64,000 bases of DNA from Streptomyces nodosus (GCF_008704995.1 NZ_CP023747.1:2258501-2322500), one strand, 5' to 3'; shown: positions 51,872 through 62,247, numbered from the stretch's first letter. Numbers and translations: made by a program. Notes: generated by a model from the sequence alone, not told the origin.

Positions 51872-52637
51872 GCATCGAACTCAGCTTCAGCCGGCCGGAG
51901 TCGGGGCAGAAGCGTGCGGTCGGCAGCTCGTACTCGACGTGGAACACGGCCTTGTCCGCGTCGATGAAGGGCTTCAGCCGCCCGCACTCGTCGTACTGGG
52001 CGCACTGTTCGTTGACCGCGAAGTCGAAGTCCCGTACCAGCCGGGGTATCTGGTCGAGGTCGTTCTTCAGTCCGACGGCCATCCCCCGCTCATGGGCCAG
52101 CCTGGCGACGAGCCGGTTGTAGCGGAGCTGGTCGGCCGCCTTCAGGGGGAAGCCCGTGTCGTTGCGGTAGCCGTCCATGTTGTCGGGCTCCACCGCGTCG
52201 AAGCCCTTTCTGCGGCACATGTCGAGACGCTTCGCCATCAGGGGTTCGAGGACGTCGGTACGGCGGATGTCGAGCCAGCGCTCGCCCTCCCAGCCGTTGC
52301 CCCGGCCCAGCACGGACTTCGGGAACTTCTTCGCGTCCGGGCGGAACTTCTCCCACGCGCCGGTGGACAGATAGCAGATGACCTTGCGGTCCTTGCGGTG
52401 CAGTGCGGTGACGGTCGCCCTCGAGTGGTCGAAGCCGTCGATGTCGTAGACCGGTACGTCGACGGAGGTGTCGAGGCGCCCGCTGAGCTGCCACTGCCAG
52501 GCCACCCCGGGGCGCGGCCGCCAACGGGCGCCGCCCGTCCTGTCGTCGGCGGTGGTGGTGCCGGTGACGGTGGTGCACCCGGCCAGCAGCAGAAGCAGGG
52601 TGAGGAGCGGCAGGGTGCGCTTCACGGACGGACTCAC
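51831..52637 (-). CDS. GH114-type endo-alpha-1,4-polygalactosaminidase-like lipoprotein
   Basis: The 268-residue protein has a lipoprotein signal (LPLLTLLLLLAGC) and a TIM-barrel domain of the GH114 family. Blocks include WQWQLSGRLD, VPVYDIDGFDHS, KVICYLSTGAWEKFRPD, GFDAVEPDNMDGY and FAVNEQCAQYDECG. Family members cleave alpha-1,4-linked galactosamine polymers, or are inactive relatives. GTG 52637 is chosen over GTG 52625 because GGAG lies 7 bases upstream; a 12-base duplication GTCCGTCCGTGA created the two starts. The overlap with the plus-strand remnant is noted at 51647. Confidence 0.85.
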   Translation of the reverse strand: MSPSVKRTLPLLTLLLLLAGCTTVTGTTTADDRTGGARWRPRPGVAWQWQLSGRLDTSVDVPVYDIDGFDHSRATVTALHRKDRKVICYLSTGAWEKFRPDAKKFPKSVLGRGNGWEGERWLDIRRTDVLEPLMAKRLDMCRRKGFDAVEPDNMDGYRNDTGFPLKAADQLRYNRLVARLAHERGMAVGLKNDLDQIPRLVRDFDFAVNEQCAQYDECGRLKPFIDADKAVFHVEYELPTARFCPDSGRLKLSSMLKKYALGAWRRPC

Positions 52638-52867
52638 GGACGGACTCCAGGAGGTGCGGCGGCGTACCCGGAGATGATCCCTCAGGAACGCTCCGCGTCG
52701 GTACCTCCTCACCGAGGGTGAGCGGCAGGGGTGTTGGGGCGGCCACCGCCGGGACGCGGGGCCGGGAGATCGGGACGTACCTGTGAGAATGGCGAAAACG
52801 ACCCCCGAGCGTAGGCTCGTGACGGACGTTTCCCTGCCCAGGTGAAGACCGGACGATCGGAACAATC

Positions 52868-52873
52868 TAGGGT
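52868..52873 (+). promoter_or_regulatory. TAGGGT, possible -10 box of pepA
   Basis: TAGGGT lies 68 bases before the pepA start in the 304-base divergent spacer 52638-52941. The -35 is poor. The spacer otherwise has no clear motif. Confidence 0.35.
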
Positions 52874-52941
52874 CGGGTCCGGGCCGGCCGACCCCATCCG
52901 TTCGGCCAAGAGAACTCAATCGGAAGCGAGAATTCACCACA

Positions 52942-54471
52942 GTGACTGCTCTCACTCTCAGCACCGCCGCCGCTGCCGGCCTGAGCGCCGACGCGATCGT
53001 GGTCGGTGTAGCGAAGGGCGCCGAGGGCCCGGTCGTCGCACCGGGCGCCGAGGCCGTGGACCAGGCGTACGACGGTACGCTCGCCGCCGTCCTGGAGACC
53101 CTGGGCGCCTCGGGCGCCGAGGGTGAGGTGACCAAGCTGCCCGCGCCCGCCGGCTTCAAGACGCCCGTCGTGGTGGCGGTGGGCCTCGGTGCCGAGCCCG
53201 AGCAGGGCGAGTCCTTCACCGCGGAGGCGCTGCGCCGCGCCGCCGGTTCCGCCGCCCGTGCGCTCGCCGGTTCCGAGAAGGCCGTCTTCGCCCTGCCGGT
53301 CACGGACGCCGACGACACCGGCGCCGTCGGCGAGGGCGCGCTGCTCGGCGCGTACTCCTTCGACGCGTACAAGGAGAACGGCCGGAACGGCAAGAACGCC
53401 AAGAACGGCAAGGCCCCGCTCACCGAGGTCGTACTGCTCGGCGGCAAGCCCCGCGAGGCGGCGTACAAGGCGGCCGTGGAGCGTGTGACCGCCGTCGCCG
53501 AGGAGCTCAACCGCGCCCGCGACCTGATCAACACGCCCCCGAACGACCTGACCCCGGCACACTTCGCGGCCGTCGCGCAGACCGCGGCCGAGGAGCACGG
53601 CCTCACGGTGCAGGTGCTCGACGAGAAGGCGCTCGCCGAGGGCGGCTACGGCGGCATCCTCGGGGTCGGCGCGGGCTCGGCCGCCGCTCCCCGCCTGGTG
53701 AAGCTGTCCTACGCGCACCCCGAGGCGGACAAGCACCTCGCGCTCGTCGGCAAGGGCATCACCTACGACTCGGGCGGCATCTCGCTCAAGCCGGCCGGCC
53801 ACAACGAGACCATGAAGTGCGACATGAGCGGCGCCGCCGCGGTGTTCGCCGCGGTCGTGGCCGCCGCCCGTCTCGGCCTCAAGGTCAAGGTCACCGGCTG
53901 GCTGGCGCTCGCCGAGAACATGCCGTCCGGCTCGGCCACCCGCCCCGGCGATGTGCTGCGCATGTACAGCGGCAAGACCGTCGAGGTCCTCAACACGGAC
54001 GCCGAGGGCCGGCTGGTGCTCGCCGACGCGCTGTGGGCGGCCTCGGAGGAGGAGCCGGACGCGATCGTGGACGTGGCGACCCTGACCGGCGCGATGATGC
54101 TGGCGCTCGGCAGCCGCACCTTCGGGATCATGGCGAACGACGACGCGTTCCGCACCGCGATCCACGAGGCCGCCGCGGAGGTCGGCGAGGAGACCTGGCC
54201 GATGCCGCTGCCCGAGCACCTGCGCAAGGGCATGGAGTCCCCCACGGCCGACATCGCCAACATGGGCGAGCGGATGGGCGGCGGCCTGGTCGCCGGTCTG
54301 TTCCTGAAGGAGTTCGTCGGCGAGGGCATCACCTGGGCCCACCTCGACATCGCCGGTCCCGCCTTCAACGAGCAGGCCCCCTTCGGCTACACCCCGAAGG
54401 GCGGCACGGGTTCCGCGGTCCGCACCCTGGTCCGCCTCGCCGAACTGGCCGCGGCGGGCGACCTGGGCTGA
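52942..54471 (+). CDS. pepA: Leucyl aminopeptidase (M17)
   Basis: The 509-residue cytosolic peptidase has the M17 active-site blocks: LVGKGITYDSGGISLKPA with the metal-binding Lys and Asp, KCDMSGAAAV, and NTDAEGRLVLADAL, the family signature. It removes N-terminal residues from peptides with two metal ions. An unusual Lys/Asn-rich insert NGRNGKNAKNGK lies near residue 150 between the N-terminal and catalytic domains. The start is GTG 52942 with only a weak ribosome site 15 bases away. Confidence 0.93.
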   Translation: MTALTLSTAAAAGLSADAIVVGVAKGAEGPVVAPGAEAVDQAYDGTLAAVLETLGASGAEGEVTKLPAPAGFKTPVVVAVGLGAEPEQGESFTAEALRRAAGSAARALAGSEKAVFALPVTDADDTGAVGEGALLGAYSFDAYKENGRNGKNAKNGKAPLTEVVLLGGKPREAAYKAAVERVTAVAEELNRARDLINTPPNDLTPAHFAAVAQTAAEEHGLTVQVLDEKALAEGGYGGILGVGAGSAAAPRLVKLSYAHPEADKHLALVGKGITYDSGGISLKPAGHNETMKCDMSGAAAVFAAVVAAARLGLKVKVTGWLALAENMPSGSATRPGDVLRMYSGKTVEVLNTDAEGRLVLADALWAASEEEPDAIVDVATLTGAMMLALGSRTFGIMANDDAFRTAIHEAAAEVGEETWPMPLPEHLRKGMESPTADIANMGERMGGGLVAGLFLKEFVGEGITWAHLDIAGPAFNEQAPFGYTPKGGTGSAVRTLVRLAELAAAGDLG

Positions 54472-54560
54472 GCCGCCCGACCGGGACCAGGTCCGCCTCC
54501 GGGCGCTCCGTCCCGGTCCGCACGGCCGGGGCCCCGCCCCGGCCGGGCCGAGGCTCGCAC

Positions 54561-54590
54561 CGGCCCCGGGCTCCTCGGAGCCCGGGGCCG
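54561..54590 (+). terminator. Terminator of pepA
   Basis: A perfect 14-bp inverted repeat CGGCCCCGGGCTCC/GGAGCCCGGGGCCG with a 2-base centre lies 90 bases past the pepA stop. It is in the 381-base gap 54472-54852. The rest of the gap contains the lpd leader but no promoter that I can name with confidence. Confidence 0.75.
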
Positions 54591-54852
54591 CCGTCATGCC
54601 GTACCGTGCACGTCGTACCGTGGGACGCCTCGACGAAATGCGTACGATCCACCACCGTCGCGACCTCCCAGACGTGATGGATCAGACGTCCCACACACCG
54701 GCCCGGCGTCTCCACGGCCTTCGACAAGTGCGAAGATGGGGCCTGGCAGGACAGGGCCCCCACCGAAGGGCCGAAGCAATGAGCGGCCGGACACCAGCCG
54801 CCTGCCGGTCGACGGAGACCGGCGTACGGCGCACATGCATGGAGGACGTGAC

Positions 54853-56241
54853 GTGGCGAACGACGCCAGCACCGTTTTCGACCTAGTGATCCTCGGCGGT
54901 GGCAGCGGTGGTTACGCCGCGGCCCTGCGCGGGGCTCAGCTGGGCCTGGACGTCGCCCTGATCGAGAAGGACAAGGTCGGCGGCACCTGCCTGCACCGGG
55001 GCTGCATCCCCACCAAGGCTCTGCTGCACGCCGGAGAGATCGCCGATCAGGCCCGCGAGAGCGAGCAGTTCGGTGTCAAGGCCAGCTTCGAGGGCATCGA
55101 CGTACCGGCCGTCCACAAGTACAAGGACGAGGTCATCTCGGGCCTGTACAAGGGTCTGCAGGGCCTGATCGCCTCCCGCAAGGTGACCTACATCGAGGGT
55201 GAGGGCCGGCTGTCCTCCCCGACCTCGGTCGACGTCAACGGACAGCGGATCCAGGGTCGCCACGTCCTCCTGGCGACCGGCTCCGTGCCGAAGTCGCTGC
55301 CCGGCCTGGCGATCGACGGCAACCGCATCATCTCCTCGGACCACGCCCTCGTCCTGGACCGTGTGCCGAAGTCCGCGATCATCCTCGGCGGCGGCGTCAT
55401 CGGCGTCGAGTTCGCCTCCGCCTGGAAGTCCTTCGGTGCCGATGTCACCGTCATCGAGGGCCTGAAGCACCTCGTCCCGGTCGAGGACGAGAACTCCTCC
55501 AAGCTGCTGGAGCGCGCCTTCCGCAAGCGCGGGATCAAGTTCAGCCTCGGCACCTTCTTCCAGAAGGCCGAGTACACCCAGGACGGCGTGAAGGTCACCC
55601 TCGCCGACGGCAAGGAGTTCGAGGCCGAGGTCCTCCTCGTCGCCGTCGGCCGCGGCCCGGTCTCCCAGGGCCTGGGCTACGAGGAGGCCGGGGTCGCCAT
55701 GGACCGCGGCTATGTCCTCGTCGACGAGTACATGCGCACCAACGTCCCGACCGTCTCCGCCGTCGGTGACCTGGTCCCGACGCTCCAGCTCGCCCACGTC
55801 GGCTTCGCCGAGGGCATCCTGGTCGCGGAGCGCCTGGCCGGCCTGAAGACCGTTCCGATCGACTACGACGGTGTTCCGCGGGTGACGTACTGCCACCCGG
55901 AAGTCGCCTCCGTCGGCATCACCGAGGCCAAGGCCAAGGAGATCTACGGCGCGGACAAGGTCGTCGCCCTGAAGTACAACCTCGCGGGCAACGGCAAGAG
56001 CAAGATCCTCAAGACCGCGGGCGAGATCAAGCTCGTCCAGGTCAAGGACGGTGCCGTGGTCGGCGTCCACATGGTCGGCGACCGCATGGGCGAGCAGGTC
56101 GGCGAGGCCCAGCTGATCTACAACTGGGAGGCGCTGCCCGCCGAGGTCGCCCAGCTCATCCACGCCCACCCGACGCAGAACGAGGCGATGGGCGAGGCGC
56201 ACCTGGCGCTGGCCGGCAAGCCGCTGCACTCCCACGACTGA
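54853..56241 (+). CDS. lpd: Dihydrolipoyl dehydrogenase (E3)
   Basis: The 462-residue flavoprotein reoxidises dihydrolipoamide of 2-oxoacid dehydrogenase complexes, giving NADH. It has the FAD loop LVILGGGSGGYAAALRGA, the redox disulfide in GGTCLHRGCIPTKAL, an NAD-binding AIILGGGVIGVEFASAWKS, and the C-terminal HAHPTQNEAMGEAH with the catalytic His-Glu pair. GTG 54853 has GGAGG 7 bases upstream. It is followed 62 bases later by the E2 gene. Confidence 0.95.
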   Translation: MANDASTVFDLVILGGGSGGYAAALRGAQLGLDVALIEKDKVGGTCLHRGCIPTKALLHAGEIADQARESEQFGVKASFEGIDVPAVHKYKDEVISGLYKGLQGLIASRKVTYIEGEGRLSSPTSVDVNGQRIQGRHVLLATGSVPKSLPGLAIDGNRIISSDHALVLDRVPKSAIILGGGVIGVEFASAWKSFGADVTVIEGLKHLVPVEDENSSKLLERAFRKRGIKFSLGTFFQKAEYTQDGVKVTLADGKEFEAEVLLVAVGRGPVSQGLGYEEAGVAMDRGYVLVDEYMRTNVPTVSAVGDLVPTLQLAHVGFAEGILVAERLAGLKTVPIDYDGVPRVTYCHPEVASVGITEAKAKEIYGADKVVALKYNLAGNGKSKILKTAGEIKLVQVKDGAVVGVHMVGDRMGEQVGEAQLIYNWEALPAEVAQLIHAHPTQNEAMGEAHLALAGKPLHSHD

Positions 56242-56303
56242 CGCCTTCCGTTCCCGGGCGCGACGACACAGACTTCCGCAATTCCTAAGGAGCAACCGAA
56301 ACC

Positions 56304-58103
56304 ATGGCGGTTTCCGTAACCCTTCCGGCGCTCGGTGAGAGCGTCACCGAGGGCACAGTCACCCGCTGGCTGAAGGCCGAGGGCGAGCGCGTCGAGGCCG
56401 ACGAGCCGCTGCTCGAGGTCTCGACCGACAAGGTCGACACCGAGATCCCGGCGCCCGCAGCCGGCGTGCTGACCTCGATCAAGGTCGCCGAGGACGAGAC
56501 CGTCGAGGTCGGCGCCGAGCTGGCCGTCATCGACGACGGCACGGGCGCGCCCGCCGCCGCGCCGGCTCCGGCCGCCGCCGAGGCGCCCGCCCCGGCCCCG
56601 GTCCCCGAGCCCGTCCCGGCTCCGGCTCCGGTCGCCGCGGCTCCGGCCGCCCCGGCCCCCGCTGCCGCCCCCGCCGGTGCCGCCCAGGGCACCGATGTGG
56701 TGCTGCCCGCGCTCGGTGAGTCGGTCACCGAGGGCACCGTCACCCGCTGGCTGAAGTCGGTGGGCGACACCGTGGACGCCGACGAGCCGCTGCTCGAGGT
56801 CTCCACGGACAAGGTCGACACCGAGATCCCGGCGCCCACCGCCGGCGTGCTGCTGGAGATCGTGGTCGGCGAGGACGAGACCGCCGAGGTCGGCGCCAAG
56901 CTGGCCGTCATCGGTCAGCCGGGTGCCGCCCCCGCCGCCGCACCGGCTCCGGCCGCCCCGGCTCCGGCTCCGGCCGCCGCCGCTCCGGCCCCTGCCCCCG
57001 CCGCTCCGGCTCCGGCGCCCGCCCCCGTGGCCCCGGCGCCCGCGACTGCCGCTCCGGCCCCGGTCGCCGCCGCCCCGGCTGCGGCTGCCCCGGCCGCACC
57101 GGCTCCGGCTCCGACTCCCGCGCCCGCCCCGGCTCCGGTCGCCCCGGCGGCTCCCGCCCCGGCCGCGCCCGTGGACGAGGGCGCCTATGTGACCCCGCTG
57201 GTGCGCAAGCTCGCCGCCGAGAACGGCGTGGACCTGGCCGGCGTCAAGGGCACCGGCGTCGGCGGCCGTATCCGCAAGCAGGACGTCATCGCCGCGGCCG
57301 AGGCCGCCAAGGCCGCCGCCGCCCCGGCTCCGGCCGCCGCTGCCCCGGCCGCCCGGAAGACCCCGGTCCTGGAGGTCTCCCCGCTGCGTGGCCAGACCGT
57401 CAAGATGACCCGGATCCGCAAGGTCATCGGCGACAACATGGTCAAGGCCCTGCACGAGCAGGCGCAGCTGTCCTCGGTGGTCGAGGTCGACGTCACGCGG
57501 CTGATGAAGCTGCGCGCCCAGTCCAAGGACGCGTTCGCCGCCCGCGAGGGCGTCAAGCTCTCCCCGATGCCGTTCTTCGTGAAGGCGGCGGCCCAGGCGC
57601 TGAAGGCCCACCCGGTCATCAACGCCCGGATCAACGAGGCCGAGGGCACCATCACGTACTTCGACACGGAGAACATCGGCATCGCCGTGGACTCCGAGAA
57701 GGGTCTGATGACCCCGGTCATCAAGTACGCCGGTGACCTCAACATCGCCGGTATCTCCAAGGCCACCGCCGACCTGGCGGCCAAGGTCCGCGGCAACAAG
57801 ATCACGCCGGACGAGCTGGCCGGTGCGACCTTCACCATCAGCAACACCGGTTCGCGCGGCGCGCTCTTCGACACGATCATCGTGCCGCCGGGTCAGGTCG
57901 CGATCCTCGGCATCGGCGCCACGGTCAAGCGCCCGGCCGTCATCGAGACGGAGGAGGGCACGGTCATCGGCATCCGCGACATGACCTATCTGACCCTCTC
58001 CTACGACCACCGTCTGGTGGACGGCGCCGACGCCGCCCGCTACCTGACCGAGGTCAAGGGGATCCTGGAGGCCGGCGAGTTCGAGGTCGAGCTCGGCCTC
58101 TGA
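56304..58103 (+). CDS. sucB: Dihydrolipoamide acyltransferase (E2) with two lipoyl domains
   Basis: The 599-residue E2 has two near-identical lipoyl domains with lysines Lys43 and Lys170 in [12 protein letters not shown], separated and followed by Ala/Pro linkers; the second linker of about 100 residues is almost only Ala and Pro. A peripheral subunit-binding domain (about 296-335, [16 protein letters not shown]) and the acyltransferase domain with [17 protein letters not shown] follow. Annotations vary between sucB and dlaT. In actinobacteria such E2 proteins serve AceE and oxoglutarate dehydrogenase together; being beside lpd and aceE fits this. AAGGAG lies upstream of ATG 56304. Confidence 0.92.
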   Translation: MAVSVTLPALGESVTEGTVTRWLKAEGERVEADEPLLEVSTDKVDTEIPAPAAGVLTSIKVAEDETVEVGAELAVIDDGTGAPAAAPAPAAAEAPAPAPVPEPVPAPAPVAAAPAAPAPAAAPAGAAQGTDVVLPALGESVTEGTVTRWLKSVGDTVDADEPLLEVSTDKVDTEIPAPTAGVLLEIVVGEDETAEVGAKLAVIGQPGAAPAAAPAPAAPAPAPAAAAPAPAPAAPAPAPAPVAPAPATAAPAPVAAAPAAAAPAAPAPAPTPAPAPAPVAPAAPAPAAPVDEGAYVTPLVRKLAAENGVDLAGVKGTGVGGRIRKQDVIAAAEAAKAAAAPAPAAAAPAARKTPVLEVSPLRGQTVKMTRIRKVIGDNMVKALHEQAQLSSVVEVDVTRLMKLRAQSKDAFAAREGVKLSPMPFFVKAAAQALKAHPVINARINEAEGTITYFDTENIGIAVDSEKGLMTPVIKYAGDLNIAGISKATADLAAKVRGNKITPDELAGATFTISNTGSRGALFDTIIVPPGQVAILGIGATVKRPAVIETEEGTVIGIRDMTYLTLSYDHRLVDGADAARYLTEVKGILEAGEFEVELGL

Positions 58104-58129
58104 GCCACCGCAGGGTGACCAACCGTCGC

Positions 58130-58165
58130 GGCGCCCCCGTCCGGAATCCTCCGGGCGGGGGCGCC
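58130..58165 (+). terminator. Terminator of the lpd-E2 operon
   Basis: A 15-bp stem GGCGCCCCCGTCCGG/CCGGGCGGGGGCGCC (one G-T pair) with loop aatcct is followed by cgcTTTT at 58167-58172. It lies 26 bases past the E2 stop. Confidence 0.88.
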
Positions 58166-58289
58166 CGCTTTTCACCGCGCACGCCGCCACCCGGGGGGGC
58201 GACACCGTGCTTCCGGGGCGTGTAAGTCTCGTCTCACCTGCACGGGAGCGCCCCGAAGCGCCCTTCCCGATCGGAGTTGCGGCCTTATT

Positions 58290-58298
58290 GTCTAAGAC
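58290..58298. promoter_or_regulatory. GTCTAAGAC, candidate GntR/FCD operator before the gntR gene
   Basis: GTCT-a-AGAC is a 9-bp palindrome of the GT-N-AC type bound by FadR-like GntR regulators. It overlaps a possible -10 region (TATTGT at 58286, TAAGAC at 58293) about 260 bases before ATG 58551. The remainder of the 447-base gap 58104-58550 holds the E2 terminator and an untranslated leader or an alternative N-terminal reading frame from ATG 58341. Confidence 0.4.
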
Positions 58299-58550
58299 TG
58301 ACCGGCACGTGAGGGTGGGAGAAGGAGCGGGACCGGGTGCGTGCAGCTGCAAGGCGGAGGATTGAGGCATGGCGGGGCCATGGCGATTGACGACAACGCC
58401 GCAGATGTGCGCGCCCAGCCCCGCGACGCCGCCCCCACGCGCCGGTCGGTCTCAACGTCGAACGCATTCGGGTCCCTCCCGTCGCCCGGCCACCGCACCT
58501 CGACGAGGCCTTCGGCCGCTGTACGTCGAGAACCTGCCGAAGGAGCCCTC

Positions 58551-59174
58551 ATGACCGCGCCCGTCGTCCACTCGCTGCGCGAGCAGATCCGCGAGCACAT
58601 CGTGGAGGGGATCGTCAGCGGGCGCTGGAAGCCGGGCGAGCGGATCGTGGAGCGGCGGATCGCCACGGAGCTGGAGGTCAGCCAGACACCGGTCCGGGAG
58701 GCGCTGCGGGAGCTGGAGTCGCTGCGGCTGATCGAGTCGGCGCCCAACAAGGGCGTACGGGTGCGGAATCTGACCGCCGCGGACCTGGAGGAGTCCTACC
58801 CCGTACGCGCCGGTCTCGAGGCCATAGCGGCGGAGCTGGCGGCGGAGCGGCTGGCACAGGACTGCTCGGCCCTCGAACCCCATGTCGCCGCGCTGTACGA
58901 GGCGGACCGCAGATCCGACGGCACGGGACAGGTGCGGCACACGGTGGGGTTCCACCGGGAGCTGGTGCGGGCGGCCGGCAACTCGGTGCTGCTGCACACC
59001 TGGGAGGGGCTGGGCATCGAGGTGTTCACCGCCCTGTCGATCCGGTGGCTGGGGACGGTCCAGCAGTCCTACGCCGAGGAGCACGAGGAGCTGGTGGCCG
59101 CGTTCCGCCGCCGGGACCCCCGGATCGCGGACATCGTCAAGGCCCATGTCCTCGGCTGCGCACCGCGGGCCTGA
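58551..59174 (+). CDS. GntR-family regulator with FCD ligand domain
   Basis: The 207-residue regulator has a winged helix near the N-terminus (IREHIVEGIVSGRWKPGERI, then ELEVSQTPVREALREL) and an FCD domain with the metal-binding residues Asp/His (EESYPVRAGLEAIA, HTVGFHRELVRAAGN, and EEHEELVAAFRRRD). FCD regulators respond to organic acids. It is 278 bases before aceE and after lpd-E2, so a role in pyruvate dehydrogenase control is likely. ATG 58551 has AAGGAG 6 bases upstream; an upstream in-frame ATG at 58341 would add a Pro/Arg-rich tail unlike the family. Confidence 0.9.
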   Translation: MTAPVVHSLREQIREHIVEGIVSGRWKPGERIVERRIATELEVSQTPVREALRELESLRLIESAPNKGVRVRNLTAADLEESYPVRAGLEAIAAELAAERLAQDCSALEPHVAALYEADRRSDGTGQVRHTVGFHRELVRAAGNSVLLHTWEGLGIEVFTALSIRWLGTVQQSYAEEHEELVAAFRRRDPRIADIVKAHVLGCAPRA

Positions 59175-59242
59175 GCATGGACGAACCTCCGAGCGCACCC
59201 CCGCTCATCTGGGTCGCTACCTGCGAAAACATTGATCAACGG

Positions 59243-59279
59243 CGGCACCCGGTGCCTTCGTCGAAGGCACCGGGTGCCG
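59243..59279 (+). terminator. Terminator of the gntR gene
   Basis: Perfect 18-bp arms CGGCACCCGGTGCCTTCG and CGAAGGCACCGGGTGCCG meet at a single base. The motif lies 68 bases past the gntR stop and 38 bases before the aceE operator, isolating aceE from readthrough. Confidence 0.85.
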
Positions 59280-59316
59280 ACTTTCCTACGAACGGCAGGT
59301 TTTGACCCTCAAACCT

Positions 59317-59346
59317 TTGATCGATCATCGATCAGGGAGTTAGAGT
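59317..59346 (+). promoter_or_regulatory. aceE promoter overlapped by a 17-bp palindromic operator
   Basis: TTGATC (59317-59322) and TAGAGT (59341-59346) are 18 bases apart. The perfect palindrome TGATCGAT-c-ATCGATCA (59318-59334) overlaps the -35 and most of the spacer. A bound repressor would block RNA polymerase. The predicted leader is about 100 bases. The adjacent GntR/FCD protein is the first candidate ligand-responsive repressor, although its typical half-site is GT..AC, so another factor is possible. Confidence 0.65.
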
Positions 59347-59452
59347 CACCACGGGCTTCCACCCAAGCCCCAGCCCTGTCCTGCCATAGACCAAGGGCAC
59401 CCCCGAACCCTTACCGATGAGGGAACCCCCTTCGACTGAGGAAGGCGGCGAC

Positions 59453-62155
59453 ATGACCGACCCCCACGCCATCCAGCCGAGCGAGCTCGACCAGCTCCCG
59501 GACCGTGACCCGGAGGAGACCGCCGAATGGCAGGCCTCGCTGGATGCCGTCGCCGAGGCGGCGGGGCCGCATCGTGCGGCGTATCTGATGCGTCGCACGC
59601 TGGAGCGCGCGGAGGGCAACGGCATCGCGCTGCCGAAGCTCCTCGAGACGGACTACGTCAACACCATCCCCACCTCCGCCGAACCGGCCGTGCCCGGTGA
59701 CGAGGCCCTGGAGGCCCGGATCACCGCGTGGAACCGCTGGAACGCGGCCGCGATGGTGACCCGTGGCAGCAAGCACGGCGTCGGCGGCCACATCGCCACC
59801 TTCGCCTCCGCCGCCTGGCTCTACGAGGTCGGCTTCAACCACTTCTTCCACGGCAAGGAGGGGGACGGCTCCGGCGACCAGCTCTACATCCAGGGCCACG
59901 CCTCCCCCGGCATCTACGCCCGCGCGTTCCTCGACGGCCGCCTGGACGAGACGCACCTGGACAACTTCCGCCAGGAGGCCGGCGGCAGCGGTCTGCCCTC
60001 CTACCCGCACCCGCGCCGGCTGCCCTGGCTGTGGGAGTTCCCCACCGTCTCCATGGGTCTCGGCCCGCTGTCGGCGATCTACCAGGCGCGCTTCAACCGC
60101 TACCTCACCCACCGCGGCATCAAGGACCTCTCGTCCTCGCACGTATGGGCGTTCCTCGGCGACGGCGAGATGGACGAGCCGGAGGCCATGGCGGCGATCT
60201 CGCTGGCCGCGCGTGAGGAGCTGGACAACCTCACCTTCGTCATCAACTGCAACCTGCAGCGCCTCGACGGCCCGGTCCGCGCCAACTTCAAGATCGTGCA
60301 GGAGCTGGAGGGCCGGTTCCGCGGCGCCGGCTGGAACGTCGTCAAGTCGCTCTGGGGCACCGCCTGGGACGAGCTGTTCGCGCTCGACACCACCGGCGCG
60401 CTGGTCCGCCGGCTGCGCGAGGTCCCGGACGCGCAGCTGCAGACGTACCAGACCCGCGACGCCGCCTACATCCGCGCGGACTTCTTCGGCAAGGAGCCGG
60501 CGCTCGCCCAGATGGCACAGCTGCTGAGCGACGACAAGATCCTCGAGTGCTTCCACCTCTCCCGCGGTGGTCACGAGGCGCGCAAGGTCTATGCCGCGTA
60601 CCGGGCGGCCCTGGCGCACAAGGGCGCGCCGACGGTCATCCTGGCCCAGACGGTCAAGGGCTTCACGCTCGGCACCGGCTTCGCGTCCAAGAACGCCAAC
60701 CACCAGATGAAGAAGCTGACGGTGGACGAGTTCAAGACGATGCGTGACCTGCTCGAACTCCCCATCCCCGACAGCGACTTCGCCGACGGCACGGTCCCCT
60801 ACGGCCGCCCGGGCGCCGACTCCCCCGAGATCCGCTACCTCCAGGAGCGCCGCGCGGCCCTCGGCGGCCCGGCCCCGGCCCGCCGCGTCCACCCGGTGGC
60901 CCCGCTGCCGGCCCCGGCCGACAAGGCGTTCGCCGCCTTCGACAAGGGCTCGGGCTCGCAGAACGTCGCCACCACGATGGCGTTCGTCCGCCTGGTCAAG
61001 GACCTGGTGCGCGACAAGGAGACCGGGAAGCGCTGGGTGCCGATCGTCCCCGACGAGGCGCGCACCTTCGGCATGGAGTCGCTGTTCCCGTCGCTCGGCA
61101 TCTACTCGCCCAAGGGGCAGACGTACGAGCCGGTCGACCGCGACCAGCTGATGTACTACAAGGAGGCCGAGAACGGCCAGATCCTCAACGAGGGGATCAC
61201 CGAGGCCGGTTCGATGGCCGACTTCATCGCCGCGGCGTCGTCGTACTCAACGCACGGCGAGCCGATGATCCCGTTCTACATCTTCTACTCGATGTTCGGC
61301 TGGCAGCGCACGGCCGACCAGATGTGGCAGCTCGGCGACCAGCTGGGCCGCGGCTTCCTGATCGGCGCCACGGCCGGCCGCACCACGCTGACCGGTGAAG
61401 GCCTCCAGCACGCCGACGGCCACTCCCCCGCCATCGCCGCGACCAACCCGGCCGCGCTCACCTACGACCCGGCGTTCGCCTATGAGATCGCGGTGATCGT
61501 GAAGGACGGTCTGCGCCGTATGTACGGGCAGCCGGCGCCGGGCGAGGACCAGGACGTCTTCTACTACCTCACGGTCTACAACGAGCCGCTGCCGCAGCCC
61601 GCGAAGCCCGCGCTGCAGGGCGTCGACGAAGCCATCGTCAAGGGTCTGTACCGCTTCAACACCGCCGAGTCGGCGGGGCTCTCGCCCGCTGCCAACGCCC
61701 CGCGCATCCAGCTGCTGGGCTCCGGCACGGCGATCCACTGGGCGCTCGACGCCCAGCGGCTGCTCGCCGAGGAGTGGGGCGTCGCGGCGGACGTGTGGTC
61801 GGCGACCTCCTGGGGCGAGCTGCGGCGCGACGCCATGGAGGCGGACGCGGCGCTGCTGCGCGGCGAGGACCGGGTGCCCTACGTCCGTCAGGCGCTCCAG
61901 GGCGCCGAGGGCCCGGTGCTCGCGGTCTCGGACTACATGCGCCAGGTCCCGGACCAGATCGCGCAGTGGGTCGAGCAGGACTACACCTCGCTGGGTACCG
62001 ACGGCTTCGGTCTGTCGGACACCCGTGACGCGGCCCGCCGCCACTTCGGCGTCGACGCCCAGTCGATCGTCGTCGCGGCCCTGGCCCAGCTCGCCCGGCG
62101 CGGCGAGGTCCAGGCCACGGCCGTGAAGGAGGCGCGGGAGCGCTACGGCCTGTAA
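59453..62155 (+). CDS. aceE: Pyruvate dehydrogenase E1, homodimeric type
   Basis: The 900-residue enzyme decarboxylates pyruvate with thiamine diphosphate and acetylates the E2 lipoyl groups. The thiamine motif GDGEMDEPE...NCNLQRLDG lies near residues 236-268, and the long homodimeric E1 architecture matches E. coli AceE. ATG 59453 has GGAAGG 7 bases upstream; the frame is open from 59417. It works with E2 and Lpd encoded just upstream and appears separately regulated through the palindromic promoter. Confidence 0.96.
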   Translation: MTDPHAIQPSELDQLPDRDPEETAEWQASLDAVAEAAGPHRAAYLMRRTLERAEGNGIALPKLLETDYVNTIPTSAEPAVPGDEALEARITAWNRWNAAAMVTRGSKHGVGGHIATFASAAWLYEVGFNHFFHGKEGDGSGDQLYIQGHASPGIYARAFLDGRLDETHLDNFRQEAGGSGLPSYPHPRRLPWLWEFPTVSMGLGPLSAIYQARFNRYLTHRGIKDLSSSHVWAFLGDGEMDEPEAMAAISLAAREELDNLTFVINCNLQRLDGPVRANFKIVQELEGRFRGAGWNVVKSLWGTAWDELFALDTTGALVRRLREVPDAQLQTYQTRDAAYIRADFFGKEPALAQMAQLLSDDKILECFHLSRGGHEARKVYAAYRAALAHKGAPTVILAQTVKGFTLGTGFASKNANHQMKKLTVDEFKTMRDLLELPIPDSDFADGTVPYGRPGADSPEIRYLQERRAALGGPAPARRVHPVAPLPAPADKAFAAFDKGSGSQNVATTMAFVRLVKDLVRDKETGKRWVPIVPDEARTFGMESLFPSLGIYSPKGQTYEPVDRDQLMYYKEAENGQILNEGITEAGSMADFIAAASSYSTHGEPMIPFYIFYSMFGWQRTADQMWQLGDQLGRGFLIGATAGRTTLTGEGLQHADGHSPAIAATNPAALTYDPAFAYEIAVIVKDGLRRMYGQPAPGEDQDVFYYLTVYNEPLPQPAKPALQGVDEAIVKGLYRFNTAESAGLSPAANAPRIQLLGSGTAIHWALDAQRLLAEEWGVAADVWSATSWGELRRDAMEADAALLRGEDRVPYVRQALQGAEGPVLAVSDYMRQVPDQIAQWVEQDYTSLGTDGFGLSDTRDAARRHFGVDAQSIVVAALAQLARRGEVQATAVKEARERYGL

Positions 62156-62187
62156 AAGGCCCGGTCACCGGCCAAGGTGAACAAGGT

Positions 62188-62217
62188 GAAGGGGTACGGC
62201 GGCCGCCGTACCCCTTC
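62188..62217 (+). terminator. Terminator of aceE
   Basis: A perfect 30-bp palindrome begins GAAGGGGTACGGCGG and completes symmetrically without a loop, 33 bases past the aceE stop. It can fold with a small loop and likely ends transcription. Confidence 0.8.
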
Positions 62218-62247
62218 GCTGTCGGTGGGGCCCGGCATCATGACCTC

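Noticed and set aside
56319..56910. DNA direct repeat in the E2 gene
   Set aside because: It is explained by the two homologous lipoyl domains, not by a mobile or regulatory repeat.
56118..58370. 750-codon minus-strand frame across the E2 gene
   Set aside because: It is the reverse of the Ala/Pro linker and lipoyl repeats, giving Gly/Arg/Ser repeats with no domain.
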